A stretch of 64,000 nucleotides of DNA, from NCBI GenBank assembly GCA_963752965.1, contig CAVWAJ010000016.1:558001-622000 (forward strand), given 5' to 3'. The DNA is from QHXW01 sp963752965. GTDB taxonomy: Bacteria; Acidobacteriota; Terriglobia; Bryobacterales; Bryobacteraceae. Of this stretch, positions 1 through 7,925 are shown in pieces (positions within the stretch are counted from its first letter, which is position 1; the number at the start of each line of letters is the position of its first letter). The notes below the pieces were generated by a model that saw nothing but the letters and a program-made list of their open reading frames with translations, was not told the origin of the DNA and searched no databases. The position numbers were made by a program, and so were the translations under genes.

Positions 1-372
1 GCCGCGGAATTTCTCGAAGGTGCGCTGGGCCCAGCCTTCCGTCAAATATTGGCTGGCGTTCAGATCTTTCTCGAAGAATCCGTTCTGGTTAGGAATACTC
101 AGAAAGTCGAGCACAGCCGCAATCAGGTCCAGATGCGAGACGAGCACCGCCTGGGCGAAGTCTTTGGCGAATTCTTCATCGCCTTCGTTGATCCTTGCCC
201 AGAGCCGGGGGGCGGCCTTGCGCAGGTGTTCGGTGTTGAGTTTGACCATATGCGCCCGGGTCTTCAAGGGATCGAAAAGCTGATACGTTCTTAGCTTGCC
301 CATGGAAATACCTCGCACCAGTTGGGCAAATCCGTCCTCTCCGAGCTTCTGATAGACCTCGTAAAGCTGCAT
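1..372 (-). CDS. Unknown protein, 3' end outside the window
   Basis: An open frame reads from ATG at 372 to the window edge, giving 124 residues with no stop. The product starts MQLYEVYQKLGEDGF and is rich in charged, helix-forming residues, with no signal peptide and no membrane segment, so it is probably cytosolic and alpha-helical. I do not recognise a family. It is divergent from purA. The start is supported by a TACGCT hexamer six bases upstream and by the absence of a Shine-Dalgarno site, a pattern shared with other genes here. Codon use is like that of the neighbours, so I regard it as a real gene; its function is unknown. Confidence 0.65.
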   Translation of the reverse strand, partial: MQLYEVYQKLGEDGFAQLVRGISMGKLRTYQLFDPLKTRAHMVKLNTEHLRKAAPRLWARINEGDEEFAKDFAQAVLVSHLDLIAAVLDFLSIPNQNGFFEKDLNASQYLTEGWAQRTFEKFRG

Positions 373-378
373 GATCGC

Positions 379-384
379 AGCGTA
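379..384 (-). promoter_or_regulatory. Candidate -10 element, leaderless start
   Basis: TACGCT on the minus strand lies six bases before the ATG at 372. No Shine-Dalgarno sequence sits between them, so transcription would begin at or next to the start codon. The same hexamer at a similar distance precedes the starts at 53620 and 57517. Confidence 0.4.
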
Positions 385-412
385 ACACAGCACGGCGCGG
401 GCGCCATCGCGC

Positions 413-418
413 TACAAT
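413..418 (+). promoter_or_regulatory. Candidate -10 element of purA
   Basis: TACAAT lies 15 bases before the purA start, which would leave a leader of about eight bases. I see no convincing -35 hexamer at the usual spacing. The call rests on the good match to TATAAT and its position in the divergent gap. Confidence 0.4.
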
Positions 419-433
419 GATCGGGTTTGAGTC

Positions 434-1720
434 ATGAGCAATATTATTATTCTTGGCGCGCAGTGGGGAGACGAAGGCAAGGGGAAGATCGTCGATTTGT
501 TTTGCGATCGTTTCGACATTGTGGCGCGTTATCAGGGCGGCCATAATGCCGGCCACACGGTGCAGATCGGCCCGAAGAAATTCGTTCTGAAACTGATTCC
601 CTCCGGGATTCTCCACGCGGGGAAGCGCGCGGTCATCGGCAACGGCCTGGTGATTGATCCGGCCGCGCTGCTGAGCGAGATGCAATCGCTCGAGGAGGCG
701 GGCATCAACGTGGCGGCGCAGCTTTCCATCAGCAACCGCGCCCATGTTTTGTTTCCGCATCACCGCACCATGGAGCGGATGCTGAACGCGATCGGCACGA
801 CTTCGCGAGGCATCGGCCCGTGCTACGAAGACAAAGCCGGCCGGCGCGGGCTCCGTGTGGCCGACCTGCTGGACAGAGAACGTTTCGGCGCGCAGTTCGC
901 GGCGGTGGCGGCGGAGAAAGAGACCGTAGCCCGCGCCTTCGGCATTGCCGAAGAACTCGACCTCGCGCGCATCCGCACCGAGTATGAAGGGTTCGCGGAA
1001 CGGCTCCGTCCCATGGTGTGCGACACGGCGCGCCTATTGAATGAGGCCATCAACGCCGGTAAGAGCGTGATGTTCGAAGGCGCGCAGGCGACCATGCTCG
1101 ATTTAGACCATGGCACGTATCCCTTCGTTACCTCATCGAGCGCCTCGGCCGGCGGCGCCTGCACAGGGACCGGCGTTCCGCCCACGCGCATCCACGCCAT
1201 CGTCGGCGTGGCGAAAGCCTATACTACCCGCGTAGGCGGCGGCCCGTTCCCCACGGAGGCCCTGGATGCCACGGGCGACCAGATCCGGAAACGGGGCAAC
1301 GAGTTCGGCTCCGTAACGGGCCGTCCACGCCGCTGCGGCTGGTTCGATATTCCGCAAGTCCGCTATTCGGCCATGCTGAATGGGCTCGATTCTCTCGTGG
1401 TTACCAAGCTCGACGTCATGGATGAACTGGAAAAGATCCCGGTCTGCGTGGCTTACCGTTCCGGGCGCCGCGAGGTGACCGAGGTGCCCGCAACCGCCTC
1501 CGCTCTCGAAGCCATCGAGCCGGTTTTTGAATGTCTTCCCGGATGGCGCACGTCCACTGCGGGCATCTCAAACTACGAAGACCTGCCGCAGCAGGCTCGG
1601 GATTACGTGTCGTACCTGGAGAAGCGCACGGGCGTAGAGATCGGCTGCATCTCGACCGGACCCGAGCGGAACCAGACGATTGTCCGGCGCGAATCGCGGT
1701 TTGCGAAGCTGTTCGCGTAG
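434..1720 (+). CDS. purA: Adenylosuccinate synthetase
   Basis: Catalyses GTP-dependent joining of IMP and aspartate to adenylosuccinate, the first committed step from IMP to AMP, in the cytosol. The 428-residue length is normal for the family. The N-terminus shows the GTP/phosphate loop GDEGKGK at residues 12-18 with the expected catalytic Asp13, and GGHNAGHT supplies His41. GTYPFVTSS and the late RKRGNEFGSVTGRPRRCGWFD segment match the conserved IMP- and aspartate-binding blocks. It is monocistronic, divergent from the unknown gene at 1-372, and a HicAB module follows 30 bases later. Identification is secure. Confidence 0.98.
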   Translation: MSNIIILGAQWGDEGKGKIVDLFCDRFDIVARYQGGHNAGHTVQIGPKKFVLKLIPSGILHAGKRAVIGNGLVIDPAALLSEMQSLEEAGINVAAQLSISNRAHVLFPHHRTMERMLNAIGTTSRGIGPCYEDKAGRRGLRVADLLDRERFGAQFAAVAAEKETVARAFGIAEELDLARIRTEYEGFAERLRPMVCDTARLLNEAINAGKSVMFEGAQATMLDLDHGTYPFVTSSSASAGGACTGTGVPPTRIHAIVGVAKAYTTRVGGGPFPTEALDATGDQIRKRGNEFGSVTGRPRRCGWFDIPQVRYSAMLNGLDSLVVTKLDVMDELEKIPVCVAYRSGRREVTEVPATASALEAIEPVFECLPGWRTSTAGISNYEDLPQQARDYVSYLEKRTGVEIGCISTGPERNQTIVRRESRFAKLFA

Positions 1721-1738
1721 ACCGCACTCCCCTGTGCG

Positions 1739-1744
1739 CATAAT
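1739..1744 (+). promoter_or_regulatory. Candidate -10 element before HicA
   Basis: CATAAT ends six bases before the GTG start at 1751. There is no Shine-Dalgarno sequence. It matches TATAAT at five of six positions. Confidence 0.3.
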
Positions 1745-1750
1745 CAACTT

Positions 1751-2002
1751 GTGACGGAGTCGGTTCTACTAAGAGTGCTCCGAGGATCGTCCGATCGGAA
1801 CATCCGCTTCGGCGAACTACGCACTCTCCTTTTGCGGCTTGGATTCGAGGAGCGTGTCAAGGGCAGCCACCACATATTCACTCGTGAGGGTGTCGTCGAG
1901 ATTCTTAATCTCCAGCCGAAGGACTCGTTGGCGAAACCCTACCAGGTTAGACAAGTACGTAAAATTCTGGTTCAGTATAAACTGACAGAAGGGGCTGAAT
2001 GA
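1751..2002 (+). CDS. hicA: HicA-family toxin (mRNA interferase)
   Basis: Small basic protein of 83 residues with the double-stranded-RNA-binding-like fold typical of HicA toxins. The active-site signature appears as KGSHHIFTR around residues 37-45, where the His is the expected catalytic residue for translation-associated mRNA cleavage. It starts with GTG and has no visible ribosome site. Its stop overlaps the start of the HicB partner by four bases (ATGA), which implies translational coupling. Toxin-first order is the usual HicAB arrangement. The extra residues before the GELRTLLLRLGF segment could mean a later start is used. Confidence 0.85.
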   Translation: MTESVLLRVLRGSSDRNIRFGELRTLLLRLGFEERVKGSHHIFTREGVVEILNLQPKDSLAKPYQVRQVRKILVQYKLTEGAE

Positions 2003-2208
2003 CAAAGTACGAGATCATTCTGTATTGGAGCGACGAAGATCAAGCTTTTGTCGCTGAAGTGCCCGAACTGGCGGGGTGCGCGGCCGATGGTCCCACGCGA
2101 CAGGAAGCTCTTGCGAACGCCGAGATTGTGATCGCAGAGTGGCTGGAAACCGCCCGGGAACTGGGTCGTCCCATTCCCGAACCTAAAGGCCGGCTTCTGT
2201 TCGCGTAG
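1999..2208 (+). CDS. hicB: HicB-family antitoxin
   Basis: 69 residues with the partial RNase-H-like HicB fold, seen as YWSDEDQAFVAEVPELAGC followed by a helical EALANAEIVIAEWLETARE segment and the terminal GRPIPEP motif. It should neutralise the HicA toxin encoded by the overlapping upstream gene. There is no separate C-terminal DNA-binding domain, so any autoregulation would have to come from the complex. It ends 16 bases from the convergent MFS gene. Confidence 0.85.
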   Translation: MTKYEIILYWSDEDQAFVAEVPELAGCAADGPTRQEALANAEIVIAEWLETARELGRPIPEPKGRLLFA

Positions 2209-2224
2209 TCAGCTTCTCGTCATA

Positions 2225-3481
2225 TTACTCCCTTAGAAAATACCGGTTCGGTAGCAGCCAGTAGACCAACGCGGTTGCGAACGGGTGCACCAGGCCGGCG
2301 AGAAAGAAGATCGGCGCGTAGGAGAAGTGCTGCACGACGTAGCCCGTCCCGAGGTTGGCCAGGATGCCGCCGATTGCGCCGCCCATGCCGGAGAAGCCGG
2401 AGGCGGTTCCCATCTCGTGGCCGTGAAACAGGTCGGCCGGCAGGGTCTGGATGTTGGCCACGAAGAACGCGTGCCCCACGGTGACGAAGCAAGTCGCGGC
2501 GATGGCGAGCCCTGCGGTGGGAACCAGCGGAGCCAGGATCGCGACCGGCATCAGCAGCGTACCCAGTAGCAGGCCGAATTTGCGCGCATTCGGCAGCTTC
2601 CAGCCGGCCTGCATCAGCCTTCCCGAAAGCCAACCGCTGAACAGGTAGCCCACGCTGGCCGCAGTGAACGGCACCCAGGCGTAATCGCCTACCATTTTGA
2701 GATCGAAGCCGCGCTCCTTGCGCAGATATTCCGGGAACCAGAAGATCACGAAATAAATCACGGGGTCGGTGATGAAGCGTGCCAGGATCAGGGTGTAACA
2801 CTGGCGCATGCGAATGACTTTTCGCCAGTCGACGTGCGCGGCCGCCGAAGCTTCCTCGGGCGAGTGGACCTCGTCTTTGAGCTGCACGTACTCTTCCGCG
2901 CGCAGCCAACGGTTCCGATGTGGCGGCTGATATAGAAACAGCCACGCTACCAGCCAGACCAAGCCCATCGACCCGACCGCCAGGAACGCGAACCGCCACC
3001 CGAAGCGCAGCGTCAGATACGCAACCATCGGCGGAGCAATAGCCGATCCCAGCGACGAGCCCGCGTTGAAGATGCCGACGCCTAGCGCCCGGTGCCTGGG
3101 CGGAAACCACTCGGCCACGGCCTTGGCTGCTGCCGGCCAGTTGCCGGGCTCGCTCAGACCCAGCAGAAACCGTGCGGCGCCCAGCGACCAGATTCCCCTG
3201 GTGAAAGCGTGCAACATGGCGGCAATCGACCACGTGGAAATGAAGACCGCAAACGCCCGCCGCGTTCCAAGCCGGTCCACCAGATACCCGGAGCCGGCAT
3301 ACATGATGGCGTAGGCCACGAAAAACGCAGTGATGACGTAGGAGTAGTCCTGCTCGGTCATGTGGAATTCGACGCGGAGGTCGCGCGACACGATCGAGAG
3401 GGCCAGCCGGTCGGCGTAGTTGATCATCGTCGACAGAAACAACAGAGCCGCGATGACCCAGCGGAGTTTGGGAATTTTCAC
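2225..3481 (-). CDS. MFS transporter, anion:cation symporter type (sugar-acid-like)
   Basis: 418 residues with twelve predicted membrane helices. The beginning MKIPKLRWVIAALLFLSTMI followed by NYADRLALSIVS is characteristic of the anion:cation symporter family that includes the hexuronate (ExuT) and galactonate transporters. DRLGTRRAF in the first loop is the MFS signature. It probably imports a sugar acid or another organic anion with protons across the inner membrane; the substrate cannot be fixed from sequence. The start is GTG at 3481, with GGAAGG just upstream. It is monocistronic and divergent from the peptidase gene. Confidence 0.85.
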   Translation of the reverse strand: MKIPKLRWVIAALLFLSTMINYADRLALSIVSRDLRVEFHMTEQDYSYVITAFFVAYAIMYAGSGYLVDRLGTRRAFAVFISTWSIAAMLHAFTRGIWSLGAARFLLGLSEPGNWPAAAKAVAEWFPPRHRALGVGIFNAGSSLGSAIAPPMVAYLTLRFGWRFAFLAVGSMGLVWLVAWLFLYQPPHRNRWLRAEEYVQLKDEVHSPEEASAAAHVDWRKVIRMRQCYTLILARFITDPVIYFVIFWFPEYLRKERGFDLKMVGDYAWVPFTAASVGYLFSGWLSGRLMQAGWKLPNARKFGLLLGTLLMPVAILAPLVPTAGLAIAATCFVTVGHAFFVANIQTLPADLFHGHEMGTASGFSGMGGAIGGILANLGTGYVVQHFSYAPIFFLAGLVHPFATALVYWLLPNRYFLRE

Positions 3482-3551
3482 CGGCCTTCCAGGGTACCGT
3501 TAGCTCTCGCGCATGCACAAGCGCTTCTCCCGTGCTCCCGCCCCCGCATCA

Positions 3552-3557
3552 TAGAAT
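3552..3557 (+). promoter_or_regulatory. Candidate -10 element, leaderless start of the prolyl oligopeptidase
   Basis: TAGAAT ends seven bases before the ATG at 3565. The spacer has no Shine-Dalgarno sequence. This spacing supports 3565 over the upstream in-frame GTG at 3532. Confidence 0.45.
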
Positions 3558-3564
3558 TGAAACA

Positions 3565-5679
3565 ATGTTCATCCCATGGCATTCCATTTCCGGACCCGTC
3601 GTTGTCTTTGTTATTACTTTCGGCTTTGCTCTGACCGCGCAGATAGTGCCGGCGCCTCCGGCGGCCAAGCGCGTCGAACACCGGGAGGTCCGTCACGGCG
3701 CCACAGTCATCGACGACTATTTCTGGCTTCGCGAAAAATCCAATCCGGATGTGATCCAGTACCTTGAGGCGGAGAACGCCTACACCGAAGCAATGACCAA
3801 GGACCTGAAGCCCTTTCAGGAAGCGCTCTACAAGGAGATGCTGGGCCACATCAAGCAGACCGATCTGAGCGTGCCGGAGCGGCGTGGCGACTTTTTCTAT
3901 TACTCACGCACGGAGGAAGGAAAACAGTATCCCATCCAATGCCGCAAGAAGGGGCTCGACGGAAAAGAAGACGTGCTGCTCGACCTGAACGAGCTCGCCC
4001 AAGGGAAGCAGTTCGTGGGTCTCGGCGCTTTTGAAGTGAGCGACGATCAGAATCTGCTCGCCTACACGACCGACTACGTTGGATTCCGGCAGTTCAGCCT
4101 CCACGTCAAGGATCTGCGCACAGGCGAGGTCCTGCCGGATACGATGGAGCGCATCGACAGCGTGCAATGGGCCGCCGACAACCGAACCCTGTTTCTCACC
4201 ACCGAAGATGCCGTGACCAAGCGCGCGGACCACCTGTGGCGCCACACGCTCGGAGAGAAAGCATCCGAACCGGTCTACGAAGAAAAAGATGAGCTGTTTC
4301 GTATCCGGGCAAGTAAGACGCGCGATAAAGAATACCTGATGTTGGACATCACTAGCACTGATTCGACCGAGGTCCGCTACCTGCGCGCCACCGGGCCGCG
4401 AGCGAACTTTGCAGTTTTTCGCCCGCGCGAAAAGAACCATCGCTACGACGTCGACTATCGCGAGAACCTTTTCTACATCCGGACCAACAAAGATGCAAAG
4501 AACTTCCAGGTCGTGACTGCGCCGGTGGCCGACCCAAGCCCAAAGAATTGGGAGGTTTTCATTCCCCACAACGACAACGTGCTCGTTGAAAACATCGATC
4601 TATTTCGTGACTTCGCGGTGTCGGTCGAAAAGTCGCAAGCACTCAACCGCATGCGGATTTATGACTTCAAATCCGCCACCTGGAACAACATCGCATTTCC
4701 CGAGCCGGTCTATTCGGCATTTCCCGGCGGTACCCCCGACTACGATTCCAAAACCTACCGCTACAGCTACCAGAGCCTGATCACGCCGCCCAGCATCTTC
4801 GACTACGACACGCAAACCGGCAAGTCGACTTTATTGAAACAGCAGGAAGTCTTAGGCGGTTACGATCCCTCTCAATACGTCTCCGAGCGCCAATGGGCCA
4901 CGGCACGCGATGGCGTGAAGGTACCGCTGTCCATCGTCTACAAGAAGGGATTCAAGCGCGACAGTAGTGGCCCGCTGTTTCTCTACGGCTACGGATCTTA
5001 TGGGTTCGGGATGCCGGCCGCGTTCTCCAGTTCGCGGCTCGCCCTGCTAGATCGCGGCATGGCCTACGTGATCGCACACATCCGCGGCGGCGACGAGATG
5101 GGCGAGCGGTGGAAAGAGGACGGCATGCTCATGAAGAAGAACACTTTCTTCGACTTCATCGATAGCGCCGAGTACCTCATCCAGGAACACTGGACCTCGA
5201 AGGGCCGTTTGGTGATCGAGGGCGGCAGCGCGGGCGGCCTGCTGATGGGCGCCGTCGTGAACATGAGGCCCGATCTTTTCCACGCCGTCCACCTCGCAGT
5301 GCCGTTTGTCGACGTGATGAATACCATGATGGACGCATCGCTCCCCCTCACCGTCGGCGAATACCTGGAGTGGGGCAACCCCAATGAGAAGGCGGCGTAC
5401 GATTACATGGAGTCGTACAGCCCCTATGACAATCTCGAGAAGCGCGCGTACCCGGCCATACTCGTAACCACCAGCCTGAACGACAGCCAGGTGATGTACT
5501 GGGAGCCGGCAAAGTATGTGGCGCGATTGCGCACCTTGAAGACTGATTCCAACCCGCTTCTGCTCAAAATCAAAATGGACCCCGCGGGCCACGGCGGCGC
5601 ATCGGGACGCTATGACCGGCTGAAGGACCAGGCCTTCGAGTATGCCTGGCTGCTGAGCCAGGTTGGCATCACGAACTGA
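3565..5679 (+). CDS. Prolyl oligopeptidase family serine peptidase (S9A)
   Basis: 704 residues from ATG 3565: an N-terminal signal-like hydrophobic stretch, a beta-propeller domain to about residue 420 and a C-terminal alpha/beta-hydrolase. The catalytic triad is visible as Ser555 in GGSAGG, Asp640 in LNDSQVMYW and His676 in AGHGG, almost the numbering of the mammalian enzyme. It should cleave short peptides after proline, most likely in the periplasm. EHREVRHGATVIDDYFWLR near the N-terminus is typical of S9A. Monocistronic. The glyoxalase-like gene 41 bases downstream has its own ribosome site. Confidence 0.95.
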   Translation: MFIPWHSISGPVVVFVITFGFALTAQIVPAPPAAKRVEHREVRHGATVIDDYFWLREKSNPDVIQYLEAENAYTEAMTKDLKPFQEALYKEMLGHIKQTDLSVPERRGDFFYYSRTEEGKQYPIQCRKKGLDGKEDVLLDLNELAQGKQFVGLGAFEVSDDQNLLAYTTDYVGFRQFSLHVKDLRTGEVLPDTMERIDSVQWAADNRTLFLTTEDAVTKRADHLWRHTLGEKASEPVYEEKDELFRIRASKTRDKEYLMLDITSTDSTEVRYLRATGPRANFAVFRPREKNHRYDVDYRENLFYIRTNKDAKNFQVVTAPVADPSPKNWEVFIPHNDNVLVENIDLFRDFAVSVEKSQALNRMRIYDFKSATWNNIAFPEPVYSAFPGGTPDYDSKTYRYSYQSLITPPSIFDYDTQTGKSTLLKQQEVLGGYDPSQYVSERQWATARDGVKVPLSIVYKKGFKRDSSGPLFLYGYGSYGFGMPAAFSSSRLALLDRGMAYVIAHIRGGDEMGERWKEDGMLMKKNTFFDFIDSAEYLIQEHWTSKGRLVIEGGSAGGLLMGAVVNMRPDLFHAVHLAVPFVDVMNTMMDASLPLTVGEYLEWGNPNEKAAYDYMESYSPYDNLEKRAYPAILVTTSLNDSQVMYWEPAKYVARLRTLKTDSNPLLLKIKMDPAGHGGASGRYDRLKDQAFEYAWLLSQVGITN

Positions 5680-5690
5680 TTAGCTCCGGG

Positions 5691-5720
5691 CGCAGAGAAG
5701 CGGTAGCAGGAGGCAGAGAG
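5691..5720 (+). repeat. Degenerate copy of a dispersed GC-rich repeat
   Basis: CGCAGAGAAGCGG followed by AGGAGGCAGAGAG resembles the reverse complement of the repeat at 23856-23896 (CGCAGAGACGCGGAGGCGCAGAGA). It is the widespread element whose translation gives HRRDAEAQR-type peptides. Here it also supplies the GGAGG ribosome site of the gene starting at 5721. Confidence 0.45.
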
Positions 5721-6146
5721 ATGGAACAGCGCGTGAGCCTCATCACGCTTGGCGTGGCGGATCTAAACCGCAGCAGGGAATTCTATGAGCGCCTCGGATG
5801 GCGGCGGTCAATGGCCGAGGCTGAAGGCGTCGTATTCTTCCAGGCGGGAGGGATGGCCCTTGCCCTCTACCCGCGACACGAGCTTGCAAAGGATGCGAAT
5901 ATTGCTCCTGACGGGCACGGCTTCCATGGGATATCGCTCGCATACAATGCCCGCAGTCGGGCGGAAGTTGAGTCGGTACTCGAAGATGCTGAAGCCGCAG
6001 GCGCCATGATCCTCAAGCCTGCTCAGGAAGCCTTTTGGGGCGGTTATTCGGGGTACTTCTCTGATCCGGATGGGTTTCTATGGGAGGTCGCCTGGAATCC
6101 ATCCTTCCCGATCGCGGAGGACGGAAGTATTCGAATTCCTGACTAA
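5721..6146 (+). CDS. VOC (glyoxalase/bleomycin-resistance fold) protein
   Basis: 141 residues with the paired beta-alpha-beta-beta-beta modules of the vicinal-oxygen-chelate fold: VSLITLGVADLNRSREFYE at the start and GGYSGYFSDPDGFLWEVAWN near the end. The latter places the metal-ligand Glu in the usual strand. Members are metal-dependent isomerases, dioxygenases or binding proteins; the specific reaction cannot be told. The start at 5721 has GGAGG about ten bases upstream, within the dispersed repeat. The stop codon overlaps that of the convergent membrane-protein gene by three bases. Confidence 0.85.
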   Translation: MEQRVSLITLGVADLNRSREFYERLGWRRSMAEAEGVVFFQAGGMALALYPRHELAKDANIAPDGHGFHGISLAYNARSRAEVESVLEDAEAAGAMILKPAQEAFWGGYSGYFSDPDGFLWEVAWNPSFPIAEDGSIRIPD

Positions 6147-7846
6147 TTGGCGACTTCCCCTGACCCACGACCCACGAACCCAAAAGCCTGGATCTGAATC
6201 CCGAAGTTACGGTTGTCCGGCGGATCGTGAAAGGGCGGGCTCGTGTGGAACCCAACCTTCACGGTGCCCGCGGGCCCGGGTGGCAACGGCCAGCGCACGG
6301 TCACGCATCCGGGTGTGACAAATTCGTGATGCCCCACCGTTTGTCCGTCAAACAGAACGTCGAAATCCACGGTGTGCAGCGTGCTGATCTGCTTCGGGGC
6401 CGGACATGCCGTCACCTCGAAACTCCGGGCATCGCCGGGCCGTGAGAGCACGGTCACCGCATCCGGCTGCGCCCAGCGCGTGTTCCATTCGAGTCCGTAC
6501 CAGCCGGAAATCAACTGGCCCCCAGGCATATCTTCACCCATCGTGATGTAGGGCGCCGGTTTCGGCAGGCGCGCGAAGTGGACGGCGTCCAGCCGCCGGA
6601 AAACTTCAATCCACCGCAGCAGGACGGCATCGCCCGATTGCAGAAGTGCTTCCATTCCCGGATCGCCGATGAACCGCGTCGTGATGTCCATCCTGTCGTA
6701 AATGCACGCCAGCGCGCCGGAAACCCCGGAACCCTGGAATCCGTCAGGAAGGTGGTCCCACACAAACAGGCGCTCCTGCGGGTTCGCCCGCGCGAACTTC
6801 TCTATCGATGCCACGTACGCGCGATACTGCTGCTCCTGCCGCTCAATGACCCGCCGCGCGTCGCGGAAATTCAGAAAGTCCCACGGAATCCACAGCGCCA
6901 GCAAAACAGCCACGGCTGCCGCACGCCACCGGCCTGCCGCGGCGCTCGCCAGCATGATCGCTACGCCGATGAGCGGGACATACCAGTAGACGGCAAATAG
7001 ACGTCCGGGCAGCAGGAGAAGAAGAGACAACAGCGCGCACGCCGTCGCAAGGCCGAACCAAACCTGCCGGCCACGAATCACGAAAGGCAGCACGAGCACC
7101 GCGAGACCGGCATACGGCACGAAGAAAAGCTGTGATGCGTAATAGCCGATGGTCGCCATCTGCGCGCCCCATCCGAATTGCAATTGATAGTCTCCCCTGC
7201 CCGGCCGCACGATGAGCGCCTGCACGCCAAACAGCATCGAGACGGCAAAGAAAGGAATCAACCGCTTCCAGCGCCTTCCGCCGAACCACAGCTCATAAGC
7301 AGCCAGCACCACGGGCAACATGATGGCCAGCTCTTTTGACTTGAACGCCAGCCAAAAGGCGATCAGGCTGAGAAGCCACCGATCGTACGCATAGAGCAGC
7401 AGCGCGAGAAGCAAGAACGTCCCGCACAGAACGTCGAATACGAACATCGGCTTCCACCAGGCATCGATCAGCGCGGCGTGGAAGCCGAAGAAGAACGCAC
7501 CGGCCGCCGCAGCCCACGGGCCAATCCCGAGTTTGCGAATCAGCAGCCACACCAGCCACATGTTGAACAGATGCAGGGCGTGCAGGGGAACCAGATACTT
7601 CGGAAAATCCAAACCGAAGCGGCCCGCGATCGCGTGATAGTAAACAGCGCCTACCGGCCGGAAATTGGACGGTGACAACTGCGGCGTGACCAGCCACTTG
7701 GCAAGATGACCCACCGACAACGCGCGAGCCCACCCCAGCGTGTCCAGGTCGTCGGCTTGAAAGTAGCCCTTGTACGCCGGACGGTTGAGAACGAAAAACA
7801 ACACCACCGCCGCCAGCCACAGAGACCATCCCGCTCGCTTGCTCAT
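6143..7846 (-). CDS. Multi-spanning membrane protein, GT-C glycosyltransferase-like
   Basis: 567 residues from ATG 7846. There are about ten to eleven hydrophobic helices in the first 330 residues, then a soluble C-terminal region with a beta-rich end. An acidic pair in an extracytoplasmic loop after helix one (YFQADDLDTL) and the later FKSKELAIMLP loop resemble lipid-linked-sugar GT-C enzymes of the PMT/ArnT type, but the match is loose. It may glycosylate an exported target or lipid. The start is chosen over an in-frame GTG/ATG region ten codons upstream because TACAAT lies eight bases before 7846. Its last codons run through a GACCCAC heptamer repeat. Confidence 0.65.
   Translation of the reverse strand: MSKRAGWSLWLAAVVLFFVLNRPAYKGYFQADDLDTLGWARALSVGHLAKWLVTPQLSPSNFRPVGAVYYHAIAGRFGLDFPKYLVPLHALHLFNMWLVWLLIRKLGIGPWAAAAGAFFFGFHAALIDAWWKPMFVFDVLCGTFLLLALLLYAYDRWLLSLIAFWLAFKSKELAIMLPVVLAAYELWFGGRRWKRLIPFFAVSMLFGVQALIVRPGRGDYQLQFGWGAQMATIGYYASQLFFVPYAGLAVLVLPFVIRGRQVWFGLATACALLSLLLLLPGRLFAVYWYVPLIGVAIMLASAAAGRWRAAAVAVLLALWIPWDFLNFRDARRVIERQEQQYRAYVASIEKFARANPQERLFVWDHLPDGFQGSGVSGALACIYDRMDITTRFIGDPGMEALLQSGDAVLLRWIEVFRRLDAVHFARLPKPAPYITMGEDMPGGQLISGWYGLEWNTRWAQPDAVTVLSRPGDARSFEVTACPAPKQISTLHTVDFDVLFDGQTVGHHEFVTPGCVTVRWPLPPGPAGTVKVGFHTSPPFHDPPDNRNFGIQIQAFGFVGRGSGEVAN
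6162..6181 (+). repeat. Heptanucleotide tandem repeat
   Basis: GACCCAC occurs twice in direct succession, followed by a degenerate third unit. It encodes the C-terminal residues of the minus-strand membrane protein. A different seven-base repeat of the same length class lies at 9813-9831. Confidence 0.5.
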
Positions 7847-7854
7847 CACGAACC

Positions 7855-7860
7855 ATTGTA
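7855..7860 (-). promoter_or_regulatory. Candidate -10 element, leaderless start
   Basis: TACAAT on the minus strand ends eight bases before the ATG at 7846, with no Shine-Dalgarno sequence between. It is the basis for choosing that start. Confidence 0.45.
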
Positions 7861-7901
7861 GGTGGGCTGCCGGCATCGCCCGCCATGCGCGGGTGGACGG
7901 T

Positions 7902-7907
7902 TATAAT
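7902..7907 (+). promoter_or_regulatory. Candidate -10 element of the MFS-queC operon
   Basis: A perfect TATAAT, 18 bases before the ATG at 7926. No clear -35 hexamer is visible. Confidence 0.5.
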
Positions 7908-7925
7908 GAGCGCAGTATCCAACGC

